DNA of 64,000 bases from Thunnus maccoyii (lineage: Eukaryota; Chordata; Actinopteri; Scombriformes; Scombridae): NCBI RefSeq assembly GCF_910596095.1, contig NC_056544.1, positions 15,361,155 through 15,425,154 of the forward strand. Direction: 5' to 3'. The position numbers and the translations under genes were made by a program. The notes beneath the pieces were generated by a model, which searched no databases, was not told the DNA's origin, and saw nothing but the letters and a program-made list of their open reading frames with translations. This document shows, in pieces, positions 37,570 through 49,200 of this stretch (its first letter is position 1; each line of letters opens with the position of its first letter).

Positions 37570-37763
37570 ATATGAGATACATTGATTATGAATTATTTAG
37601 TTTTAAATCCTCTCGATTCTTCTAATATGAGGCCTTTGAGAAAGCTGCCAAACTAAAATTATCTGGGACAATTCATTAAAATTAGCATGAAAACTTCAAA
37701 CTTTTTTAAAAAAAAAAAAAAAATGTAATTACACTATGCCGTAAGCATCACATAATTCTATTA
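37570..37763. repeat. 5' flank duplication, gene B side
   Basis: Aligns with 51,053-51,250 upstream of gene C (shared TCTAATATGAGGC, AGAAAGCTGC, TTCATTAAAATTAGCATG, ACACTATGC). Shows that the duplicated unit included 5' flanking DNA. Confidence 0.7.
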
Positions 37764-37769
37764 ACCCCT

Positions 37770-38518
37770 TGCTTGTGGTTCTTACAGTCTCCAAAAGTAG
37801 AATGGGAGGCAGAGCCTTCAGCTATAGGGCTCCTCTCCTGTAGAACCATCTTCCAGATTTGGTCCAGGGAGCAAAGACCCTCTCTATATTTAAAAGTAGG
37901 CTTAAAACTTTCCTTTTTGACAAAGCAGTTAGGGCCGGCCAGGCTCACCTTGGACCAGCCTTTAGTTATGCTGCTATAGGCCTAGACTGCCAGGGGACTT
38001 TCCATGATGTACTGAGCTCCTGTCTCCTCCTCTCCATCTGTATGCATTCATGTACCAACAACGTATGTTACTAACTTGGCTTCTTCTCCAGAGTTTTTGT
38101 GCTTTCTTGTCTCACAGGATGAGGGACTTAGACCCCCTGGTTACAGACAGCGAGGACCATGGCTACAGGGATGCCGTGATGACATGGTCCTATGGGTGTC
38201 CTGCCTCAACACCCACTCTTGCTATTATTATCACTGGCCATAGTTCTATTATTATTATTGTTATTGTTATGCTTCTCTGTCTCTCTCTCCTCTCTCCACC
38301 CAGCCCATCAAGGTAGATGGCAGCCCACCTAGAGCCCGGTTCTGCTTGAGGTTTCTTCCAGTTAAAGGGGAGTTCTTCCTTGCCGCTGTTGCCAAGTGCT
38401 TGCTCATGGGGGAATGTTGGGTCTCTGTAAATCAAAGAGTATGGTCTAGACCTGCTCTATGTGAAAAGTGCCCTGAAATAACCTTTTGTTATGATTTGGC
38501 GATAAATAAATAAAACTG
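37770..38518 (+). mobile_element. 3' end of an L2-type LINE between genes B and C
   Basis: The C-terminal ORF2 remnant reads GGRAFSYRAPLL then LSIFKSRLKTFLFDKA, a hallmark of L2/CR1 reverse-transcriptase proteins. A 3' UTR follows and ends in GATTTGGCGATAAATAAATA, the usual fish L2 tail. It is 5'-truncated. Confidence 0.75.
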
Positions 38519-38529
38519 AATGGAAATAT

Positions 38530-38914
38530 GTGATGTGATTCCTCTCAGCAGCGTGTTTGTAGCTTTCAATCAGTTAACAGGTCCACCATCATTATATATG
38601 GTCTATGTATTACGGAGGAAAAAGTACTGGAAAGGTACAATATAAAGGTACACAGACACTTAATGTCAGCTCTGTTTAATATACTTTTAACCAATATGGT
38701 CCCATGGTCTACACATCAATGAACAGGATTAAAATGGATACTGAAAAGAAAGCAACATTTTTTTCTTAACAGTGAAGAACAAGTATGAAATTTTAAAACA
38801 ATGTGGCTTAGGTGTATACAATCTTATTATCTGTCATATTATGTAATTCTTTTAGGAAATCATTACAATTCTGTATAAACATCTGCTTAATATGGCTCCT
38901 TTCTTTTCACATTT
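38530..38914. repeat. 3' flank / 3' UTR duplication, gene C
   Basis: Nearly identical to 51,595-51,946 downstream of gene D (shared TATGGTCCCATGGTCTACAC and CTTAACAGTGAAGAACAAG). The 3' flank of gene B is unrelated here. Confidence 0.75.
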
Positions 38915-40243
38915 TCAGACCACTATATTCTTTCTTGGTCTTCCCCTTCGCTTCCCTGAGCTCTTACCACTCCTCTGGCTACTGTACTTCTTTTTCTTTC
39001 TTTCTTCTGGGTCAAAATCAGAGTCACTGTCAGAATTTGTGCTCTTCCTCTCTTTCTTGCTCTTTGCCTCTTCTTTCTCTGTTGTGTCAAAGGATGTGTG
39101 ACTGTCAGTCTGCTCATCCTCACTTTCCTCATCACTGCAACGAGTTCTCTTTAACTTCTGAAGCTTTACTTTGGTATTCTTAGCGTCTGATCCCTGGCCT
39201 TCCCCAGTGCCTGTTGCACTGCTCTTTGGCCTTCCTATGGGTCGACCAGTGCTTCTCCTTTTCTTTTTCTTTTTAGGTACGCCTGTTCTATCATTCTGCA
39301 CCTCAGAATCTGTATAATCTTCTTCCTCTACATCGTCATGCTCTGAGTCTGAGCCTCTTTTATTCCCGTTCTCCTGAGCATCACCACTGACATCGGCCCT
39401 TTTGTTTATCCTCTTCTTCTTTCGTTCACATCCAGAGCTGGATGTGTGGTAACGCTGCATATGACTCTTCAAACTCACGTTGTGATTGAAACTTTTGTCA
39501 CAATGCTGACACTTATAAGGCCTCTCCCCTGTGTGCAGGCGCATGTGGGATTTGAGGTGACCCGCCTGGTTGAAGCCACGTTGACACACTGAACACTTAA
39601 ATGGCTTCAATCCTGTATGCACAACTTCATGTCTCTGGAGATTAAGGAGCGAGACAAATTCAATATCACAGATGTTACATTTAAACTTCCTGGGGCCTCC
39701 ATGATCTTTCAGGTGAATTCGGCGGTCTTTATTGGTGGCAAAAGTCTCTGAACATTCTGGACATTTGTAAGGTTTTCCTTGAGTCAGATGGATCTGTTCG
39801 TGAGTGATTTTGTCCACTTTTGTTTTGAATGTAACATGGCAGTATTTGCACCGATGCTCATAGTTGTCATCGTGGACTCTGCTATGAGTGTTTAGAGCAG
39901 TCTCACTGACACATCTCTTGCCACAAATGTTGCAAGAATAGGGTTTAATTTTATGCTCACAAGTGTGAGGCTTCAATTTATTGAAAAATATTCCACACTC
40001 TGTGCAGAGCTGACTGTGTTTGGGGGCAGGATTATCATCATCTTCGTATTCACTTTCCTCATCAGATTCACTTTGAAGCTCTTCAGCCACTAAAGTCTCC
40101 ACTGCTGGATTCCATTCTTCATCTGAATCCATGTCACCTTCATCACTGGATTCGGTTTCATCCATTGGATCACTTTGCTCATCGATAACAGCAATAATCT
40201 CAGAGACACCAGTGACGTTGCTGTTGTCATCTGTTGGCACTTC
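38915..40243 (-). CDS. Gene C last exon, C2H2 zinc fingers and AT hooks
   Basis: 442 codons plus stop. Acceptor TTTCACAG before GAAGTGCC. Acidic N-terminus almost identical to gene B. Degenerate finger, then six C2H2 fingers. From finger 3 onward (NKDRR) it matches gene D (for example FNQAGHLKSH), including the linker, AT-hook-like GRPIGRPK and the C-terminus [12 protein letters not shown]. Confidence 0.9.
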   Translation of the reverse strand, partial: EVPTDDNSNVTGVSEIIAVIDEQSDPMDETESSDEGDMDSDEEWNPAVETLVAEELQSESDEESEYEDDDNPAPKHSQLCTECGIFFNKLKPHTCEHKIKPYSCNICGKRCVSETALNTHSRVHDDNYEHRCKYCHVTFKTKVDKITHEQIHLTQGKPYKCPECSETFATNKDRRIHLKDHGGPRKFKCNICDIEFVSLLNLQRHEVVHTGLKPFKCSVCQRGFNQAGHLKSHMRLHTGERPYKCQHCDKSFNHNVSLKSHMQRYHTSSSGCERKKKRINKRADVSGDAQENGNKRGSDSEHDDVEEEDYTDSEVQNDRTGVPKKKKKRRSTGRPIGRPKSSATGTGEGQGSDAKNTKVKLQKLKRTRCSDEESEDEQTDSHTSFDTTEKEEAKSKKERKSTNSDSDSDFDPEERKKKKYSSQRSGKSSGKRRGRPRKNIVV

Positions 40244-43200
40244 CTGTGAAAGAAAATCGTGACAAGAATGGGTAGCAGGAACATTTAACATTTAATGATT
40301 TGAATATCACAGCCAAACAAAGAGGTGCCATCAATGAACACATTATGATTTTTTGATACTAACTGACCAATCTAAGCCAGCACAAAGATGAACTGCAAGC
40401 ATGTTCATATTGCAAAAACATATTTTAAGAGTGATATAATTGTGAAATAGACAAAATATTGGACAGTGTAGATTGTGCATGATTTTAGCTTCAAAACTTT
40501 CTACATTGCAGAAATATATTAAAATATGTTAAACTCTTGAGCTAGAATGGGTATGTCTGACTATTTAAGTCCTACCTGTTGGGTCTCTGGAGTTACATCT
40601 ATGCCTCCTGTCAGGTGAGCTGTTGGGACACTAGCATTGACCTGGCTCTTCCACTGGTTTCTGTATTCACATTCAAGGCACTGTTGGTTCACGATGATGA
40701 GAATCCCATGGGTGACCTTCTCCAGCTTCACTTTAGACCCACATAAAGGGCACTTGCAGTTAAACAACTTGAGGAGTCGTTTTTCATTCACAACATACTG
40801 CCCTTTCTTCTGAAGAAGTGCAGCCCTAATGAAAGAATTTAAATGAAACATTGTGAGATGCAGCTTTAAAAAGCCAACCAAATGTGATAAAAAAACAAAA
40901 CCAACAATCAAAAAAAGTTTAACTTACTTTTCCCTGATCACATCAAGGTTCTTAATTTTTTGTAGCATCTGACCATAATCACACATGAAAGCATCTGAAG
41001 TATCAGAGCATGAGCCTTCACTTGGTGCTGGGCTTCCTTGGGCAGCTGCAAGTTTAAAGTTCATCATTTACATGTAAAGAAAATAGTTGAGTCAATACCC
41101 ACTTCGTTTTTACACATACTAATGTAATGTTTCTTACCCGCTGAGGTTGAAGATTCTTCAGAATAGTAAGTTGGACTGTCACATGTTTTAAGTTGATCAC
41201 ACAGAGCAGATACTTCTTTCGTGTCCACAGGTTCCTACACAAAGTAAAAGCTTTTTGTTAAAGGGGCCATATTATAAAAAACTCTATTTTTCAGTGCTTT
41301 TGCATATATATTTGGGTGTCTCATGTGCCTACTAACACACACAGAGAAATAAGACAACCCAGTCAGTCAGTTTGGTGTGGGCTGGCTTGCTCTGTACTCT
41401 TGTGATTCGACAGGCCATTCAGATTTGATGCCCCTTCTTACATCACATGGGGCGAAGCTAAGCTAAACTAAGGGCGAAAAATTTGCGCATATCGTAGAGT
41501 TGGACTGGGGGATAGAGCCACTGCTTGCCAACAGACGGCTGTTGAGCCCCGGCGAGTTCTGCAGGTGAGAGCCAGCTGGAAGGCAGAACCAGAGAGTTCT
41601 GCGCTGCAGCTGCTGTCGTCTTATCTTCTGGAGGAATAAACACCTGATTCTGCTCTGATCCAGAGCTACGGAGCCCCTAAAGGGACATGGGAAAAAATGT
41701 TTTTTAGATATGTTTCTCGTGCGCACGAGAAAATTTCTAGTGCTTACGAGATACTACTTTTTCGTGCGCACAAGAAAACATCTCGTGCTCACACGAAATG
41801 TTCTCGTGCGCACGAGAAAGCATTGGATGCGCGCGCATGTTTTGTGGGAGATCCACTGCATTTGGTTTGAGGTCTGTGTGAAAATGCCAGTTCAGGAGTT
41901 AATTCGGCTGTATTTCGAACTAGGACTTCATTGTAAGGACATTGCTGCTTTGCTTGCAAGTCGTCATCACTATGTTGTGTCTGAAAGACATTTAACACGA
42001 ATTTTGAAGGCATGTAGTCTGTTTCAGCGCAAGGGATACACCCCTTTGGATCGTGTGGTTGATTTCATTCACCAACAGTTACAAACAAGTGGCCAGCTGT
42101 GTGGGTATAGGTGGATGTACACTAAATGCAAGGAGAATGGATTACACATCAAGAAAGAAGAGGTACGCTTAATTCTTAAAGAACTTGACCCAAGGGATGT
42201 TGAACTCAGAAGAAGGAGGCGGCTCCATCGTCGAAACTATTTTGCAAAAGGGCCCAATTATATTTGCCACTTTGACTCTTATGACAAACTGAAACCATTT
42301 GGTATCTGTATAAACGGCTGTATTGACAGATTTTCCCGGAAAATTATCTGGATGAATGCATTTACGACCAGCAGTGACCCAAAAATCATTGGAGGCTACT
42401 ATATGGAGGCAGTCCAGAAATTCGGTGGTTGTCCAAAAATTGTCAGAGGCGACCGGGGCACTGAAAATGTTAAAGTCAGAGACCTTCAGCATTTTCTCCG
42501 TCGTAACATTCATGACGGCTCTGATATTGACAGCTACATCGAAGGGGCAAGCACAGCAAATCAGCGCATAGAGAGTTGGTGGGGTTTCCTCAGAAAGGAA
42601 TCAATGGAGTTCTACATCTCTCTGTTCACTGACCTGAAGGACCGTGGTTTGTTCGGTGGTACATATTTGGACCGAGGTCTAATTTAGTTCTGCTTTATGA
42701 GTATCATTCAGGTAAGCTACAATGCATTGTTATATCTATTTTCATCCTAAATTGAGGCCCACAAATGTTCGTTTTTTCTTTTAACATCCTCCCATGAGCG
42801 AACACTGGTTGTGAATATTAGGACTCATGTCTCATCATGTCCATCTGTCTTCTTAAGCACTGTCATCGGTGTCCTACAATATCCTATTAATTCATAATCA
42901 GTGTTGGGGGGTTAGGTAGGCCTAATTTAATTACAAAATAAACAAAATTGTAATCCCTTACATTACTGGAGAAAAATGTTTAGGCTTAGGCCTATTAATT
43001 AACAGTTACTTATGTAAAATTCATGATCAAGATTTTAGTTACATCTGAAAATTTTCAGCAAAAGCCTAAAGCTATTTTATTTTTGTTGCTTGGTGTATCT
43101 TCTTCTTGATCGCGTTTCTTCAAATAACTATAATCTGTCTTTACTTAACACTCAACTTCTAGATGTATTATGTTGAATGTTACCGCTGTGAAACAATCAT

Positions 43201-46200
43201 AAAATTGATTAAGTTAGTTTCAGGTTGAACTTTTGACAGCTGTTCGGATATTCATTGTGGGTTCAACAGTGTTAAATATTCACCCTGAAACTCACTTCAC
43301 CAGTGTCCTGTAGTCTAATCTCTGTCAGCGGGTAGAGCTGTCTCCATACAGACACAGACATACAGAAGAAGAGTTGTGACAACTTCACTCATTTAACTAT
43401 TCGCATGAAATAACGTCTCATCATATAATAGTGATTTTTCCCCCAGTACAAGCATAGTTGGCAGCAAACACTGTTTTTATTAATTTATTTATTAAATTAT
43501 TTATGCTGGTCCTTTTCCACTCAATTTCTCCTAACTTCATCAAAAACTTCAAGATTTAACATGATTTATTTCAAGTCATCTCATAACTTACTTAAGGAGC
43601 GCATGATGAGAATAACAAATTGCATATTAATTAACTTTTCTTTCTCTCTATACTGTTTTTCCAGGATGAATTAGACGAGACCATCCATGTGTGGGATTCA
43701 CATGTCATCAGACCATCAAAGAATGACAGGGTGCCCAGTGGTCGCCCCCGAATCATGTACATGTTCCCAGAACTCTACACAACTTATAACTGCATTTCCC
43801 CAGTGGACAGAGCTGATGCACAGTTGTGTCAGAGTAACTGCACATTTTAACCAGCAGTGCCATGTGACACAGACATCTACAACATCTGCAACATTCTGAT
43901 GGCAGAGTCACAGCTGCATCTTCCAGCTGATGCTTATCAAGCATTGGATTTGTACCTGCATTTGAGGAATGAGATAACATCCGCTCTCTAATTTGAGATG
44001 GATTATTATTCAGATTATTCAGGGGTACAACATGTGCACACTGACTACACTGGAACAGTGCTATGCCACAGACATGAAGAACATTTGCAGCAATATTGAG
44101 GGGCAAAAAGGATTGATATGTCACTATATGCACACTGACTACAAAGAGAAACAACAAGGCAGGACATGAAAGAGGAACTGAATATTTATTTGAGAATATT
44201 ATGCTCTTCGTAGTTAACTGTCAGTATATTTACCATATGAGGCTCAAAGAAAAACAGCCATTTGAAATGGTACTGTATGTGCATTGAACAGGTATTTCTT
44301 TGTTGAATGCTGACGAAAATGCTGAATGATGAACTTCATTCAGAATAACAATTGCATTGCAAAGATGCACATGAAAATGTAATAATTGTACAAAAAGGGA
44401 CACTCACCTGTGAGAGCAGACCCTACTGACTTATCAAAATTATGAATCTTTAACCGTCTTGTGGAAAATTTCAATCTCAAGTGTACTAACAAATTACAGA
44501 AAAATCATTTACAATAAGAAAATAAAAAAAATCAAAAAATGTCAACTGTTTCTATTTTAATAAGAACAATAAATGAACAATGCTTCAAGGATTTAAATCT
44601 AAATAAATGTAAATCTGTAGAAACAGTTTTGCTTCAGACAAATGCCATAATAATCTCAGTGTAGAAGAGGGATGTGCAAGATCCTTTGCATTCACTACAC
44701 AATATCCATTGTAAAGCAGTCGCCAGACAAGACATTATCAAATTCTTTACGAAACTCAGGGTATGAGCTGTAGGTGTATGGTAACTCAAGAACTGCTCCA
44801 CATGTGTGTGCTACAGGCCTGCGACTTAAACCACACAATGCATTAAAAGTTACTGCGATTGTGTCTTTGCACAGCACAGTAGATCCTGTGCAGAAGCGTA
44901 AGAAGATCTCCAGTCTTCTTTGGTCGATGCTTCTCACATACCGTAGCAGGTGGTTAAGAGCAGTCTGCTCTTGTGGATTTAGGCTTTCAGTTGATGGTTT
45001 TATCATCTGGGCAACTTTCTTGTTAGTTGGCCTCTTAGATTCATAGAGCTCCATTATGTTGTCTTTGGTTATGAGCGTTGGCATAGCATTGTGAACACTA
45101 TAGTGGAAACAGTCAATTATGAACTTTGGCTCTTGAAGAAGAGCTTTGTGTGCCATTGTTAAAATGGCAGCCCGTAAGTTGTCTTTAGGGGGCAGGCAGT
45201 GTGAGCCCATTCTTGAGAAGACATCGAGTAAGTCCTCCTCAACAGTTTCATCAATGTTGCCCTGTAGTGCTTTTTCAAGCGACGCACGCTCATTCTCTGA
45301 AAGAAATCTGGCAAATGACATCATCAAGAGTTCTTCATCCACTGAGCTAACTCCTTGACAACAGGCAAGAACAAAGGCTGGTGACAGTCTGATTGGTAGG
45401 ATTTTGTGGTCCAGGTATCCTTTCAACCACACTCTTCCGAGAGCTTGCCATTTCTTCTCAGAATAGTCTGGTCGTAGTCTGGGTACTCGTTCATCTTCCC
45501 CTTCACACTGGTCCAAGAAATGGTCCCAGAATGCGGAGTACGCCTCTCTTGACACACGATCACTGTCCATAGCTTTCTCATTTGTAAACTCCATTCTTAG
45601 ACTAGCATTCAGTACTTTTGGATCCATGAAGACATTAAGGACATCATCAACTATGTTTACTCGTCTTAATTTCAAAAGGAGGATTTCTTTGTCAAATGGA
45701 TCTGGTGATGCTGGAAGACAGCTTGATGATACAGGTCCATCATTGAATGTAAAGTGCTGCAAGATATTTTAAAAAGGTAATTAGGTGTGATTATTCATTG
45801 ATTAATCACTTAGTGAACAGAAAAAGAATCAAAGATTTTGACAATCAATATATCAATTAGCATGCAAAAATGGTGATAATGTTGTGGTTTTAGATTTGCT
45901 GCTTTTCTATTTCATACTATGATGCATGAAATTGGAAATTGGTTTTGGAATGTTTGGATGCAAAATGAATTTAAAAACATAAGCTTGGGGTGAGGGAACT
46001 TGGGATGGTAATGTTACAGTTCTTGTACATTTTATAGACAGAATAATGAATAAGAAAAACTCTTTAAAGTAATTGACAATGGCACTAATAATTTTACAGT
46101 ACTGTTAGAACTTAGTTCTACATTGTACCTGCATGCTGCTCAAATCATGTGGATTCATGGGAAGGGTGGTGTCTTGATTATCACTATCATCACCAACAAT

Positions 46201-49200
46201 GGGTCCAAAGTTCACTTCAAAGTCCTCAAGAGATTGTTGAATGGCAGGACCAAGAGGGGAATCTGAGACATCACTTACCAACTGGTCTGCATCTTGATTT
46301 GGCACAGGCTTTAAACAGTCATCTTCAGATCCATGCCTTCTTGTTGACTGCTGAGTATGACTGCCAACATCATCAGAAGGTCGTGGATGCAGGACCTCTG
46401 TGTTACCCATCTCAGAAGTTGCTGATCTTGATTGGCTGATTGTCTCTCCTCTCTATTGATAATTAAATATAAAAAACAACAAAACAAACAAATGTATTAT
46501 TATTAATGTGTAATTATTATATTATCTATGTTTTTGAATCATCTGATCCAAGCTGTTATGTGTATTCATGTGATTATAACACCCTGCACCTGAGTACATT
46601 TTTTGGTGTATGCATTTTGACTTAATGTAGCATTAAACTCAAAACCGTTCACAGACTCCCATCTTAACTGCAGTTAAAATTTAAGATGGATTTACAACTT
46701 GCAACAAAATTGTGGTCTCTTAAAGGCCATTTCTGTGTCCTCATAGACTTCACTTGTGATTTATTATAAACATAGCTGCTGTGTCACGCAGATGTAACTC
46801 AAATGCCACTACAGGAAACTATAACTTTTGATTAATCAATTTTTGTTTGAATTTTAAAGAATACTGAACATTTTGGTACAAAAAAATCTTCAGACAATAC
46901 AAGTTCTGTACTGTATAGCACAGAAAAAATGCAATACTAGGGCTTACTTTTTCATGGTTTTTCTGCATTGAGCCACTGGGAGCTAGATCTAAATCAGAGG
47001 AGCTCTCTGGATGATCCACTTGATGACGTCTCCTGGTCTTGTTCCTCAAGGATCGTGTCTTCATTGTCCTAGCCTATAAAAAAGTCAGCAAATCAGTAAA
47101 TTATGGGCTTACACAGACTTGACATAGAGTTAAGACAATAGATTTATCCTAAAAAATAAATGATATCTGTGAATGTACAGGTCACATTGAATAAGAGCAC
47201 AGGTAGGAAAGCTAAGGTGAAACTTATTAAATTGGCTACTCTTTGAGAACAATAAATATGTATCAAATGCATATCTTTTTACAGCATACATCATACTCAG
47301 CATATGAGACAGGTGTGGTATACAACCACAGCAACCATAAAGGAAGTCATTAATTCTACTTATAGTGCAGCATTTTCACCCACAATCTGCGCCGTTTTAA
47401 AACCATAGCAATAAACAACCAATCAATATAAATTAAATATCTACAGTAGCCTATGTATTGATACCACAAATGTGGCAGAAGATAAATTACCTTCATTGGC
47501 CTCTTATGTGTTGGCTCGAAGTCCGATGATTCATCTGAGAGGAGTATAATGTCTTTAGCCTTGGTGGTTGTGTAGATGCGCAGCATTCGTAGTTTAGTCT
47601 GTTCGTACAGCTGGCCCACCGTGACTTCATGGGGCACAAAATTGTGACTGTAATCACAAATGTCAAACTCGAAGTCTTCCATTGGTCCTTTGGATGAATG
47701 CCCATTTGGAAAAAATAAGCCTTTGCCTGTCTCCACCAGTTCACCCATAGTCACTGATTTCTGGACCGACAGATTCCGTGTTCCTCCTCCTTTTCTCGTT
47801 CTGACCTGGTGATAAGTTCCGCTCTCAAAGTGGAGCCATCCCATTTCAACCCGCCGGGTGACTTTGGCTGCATGTTTATTGCCAATACCGGGGCCTTGTG
47901 TGTCACTGTTAGCAGGAGTTCTTAATCTGTCTCTTAATTTCTGCATGAGAGAGGACTTCACTGTCTCTACTCCTCCCGACTCTTCGTTTGTCACAGTTCT
48001 TTGACGACAAAATGCTCTGAGCGCAAGTCGGTCCCCATATCTTACGATATACTGGCTTAACTCCTCATCTGTCATAACACCTATGACGTTGATGTCGATC
48101 TGTAAAATGCAAGGCAAACGTTTGCAAAATTACACTGCCTACAGAAAGCTAGCAACATTAAATGTAGGCTATTGCTTACTTTATGTGAAAGTTAACAATT
48201 ATCCTCACCTTGTCATCTTTTAGTTGGTTGATGACACTATCAGGTATATTCCGCATTTTCAGGAACGAGAATAAATCTACTTCTGCTGCCATCCTTTGTG
48301 CTTGTCTTGGAGGCTTAATCACAGCAAGCACAACTCCTACTGTTGATTATGTTGATCTCGTGCTCACGAGATGTTTTTCTTGTGTGCACAAAGAAGTATC
48401 TCGTGCGCACAAAAAGGTTATCTCGTGCGCACGAGAAACATATCTAAAAAAAAAATTTCCCCCATGTCCCTTTAGGGGCTCCGTACAGAAGTTTGTTTTT
48501 TAAACTTTTGGGATTAAGTGGATTTGTCTTAAATGCCCGTGAGTTTATATAACTTTAAAGTTATGAAAAACGCAAATATCTATGTGTATAAACAATATTG
48601 TCACTGCCGATTTATGCCTTTATATGACGTTACTTTGAGTGTGGATGGAGCAGCTACAGTGTTAGCATGGCTCTGATTGATCTGAACTCCATTCAGAAAA
48701 CAAGCATTTTAAAAAGTTGTTTGCGTGTCATAATGGGGACAGATCTGCCAAAGGATAAACTCTGACTTTTTACAAACTGACATCATTATGTAGTTATTTT
48801 GGCATCCTTTTGATCCATTTATTGCAATTAATTCACAGCAAAATCTAAGTTTATTTACACTCAAACCGGCCGTTCTGAAGAGGGCTGTTTAGACAGGATG
48901 AGAAATCTGCTGTGGCGCTTGATCCTTGTGGTATTAGGACCAAAGCACGTCAGATACATTTTATTAAAGACTCCAGGGAACTGTGTTAACTTGTGGAAAA
49001 GGGGTATAATATGAAACAAAAGGAACATAAAATATATCTTAAGTGCTGTGTGGTTTCCATCAAAACACCTTACAATACCATGATTTTATATAAAAAAACA
49101 TGAATAAGAGAAATATTTGCACTGACTGCTAAATTGTTACAATAGACTAAAATGTGGACAGTGAGAAAAACACAATCAGCAGCACTATAGGGCTATGCCA

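Larger units (their letters stand above)
41667..48485. mobile_element. 6.8 kb DNA transposon encoding an rve-type integrase and a SAM/HECT protein
   Basis: The ends TACGGAGCCCCTAAAGGG and its reverse complement form terminal inverted repeats of about 65 bp. Inside them lie arrays of a 16 bp palindrome. Between the ends are two convergent genes: a plus-strand DDE integrase (41884-43850) and a minus-strand five-exon SAM-like/HECT gene (48292-44695). The flanks are CAGAGC and CAGAAG, sharing four of six bases; a TA duplication is also possible, so target-site duplication is unresolved. It lies inside a MITE in intron 1 of gene C. The IS3-like integrase and the TAC ends suggest the eukaryotic IS3EU group, which is only a guess from memory. 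Age appears moderate: the TIRs are nearly perfect, but the integrase has one stop. Confidence 0.85.

Noticed and set aside
41710-41883. N-terminal extension of the integrase frame rich in VRTRK units
   Set aside because: It is the translated terminal repeat and palindrome array; the helix-turn-helix begins at the Met at 41884.
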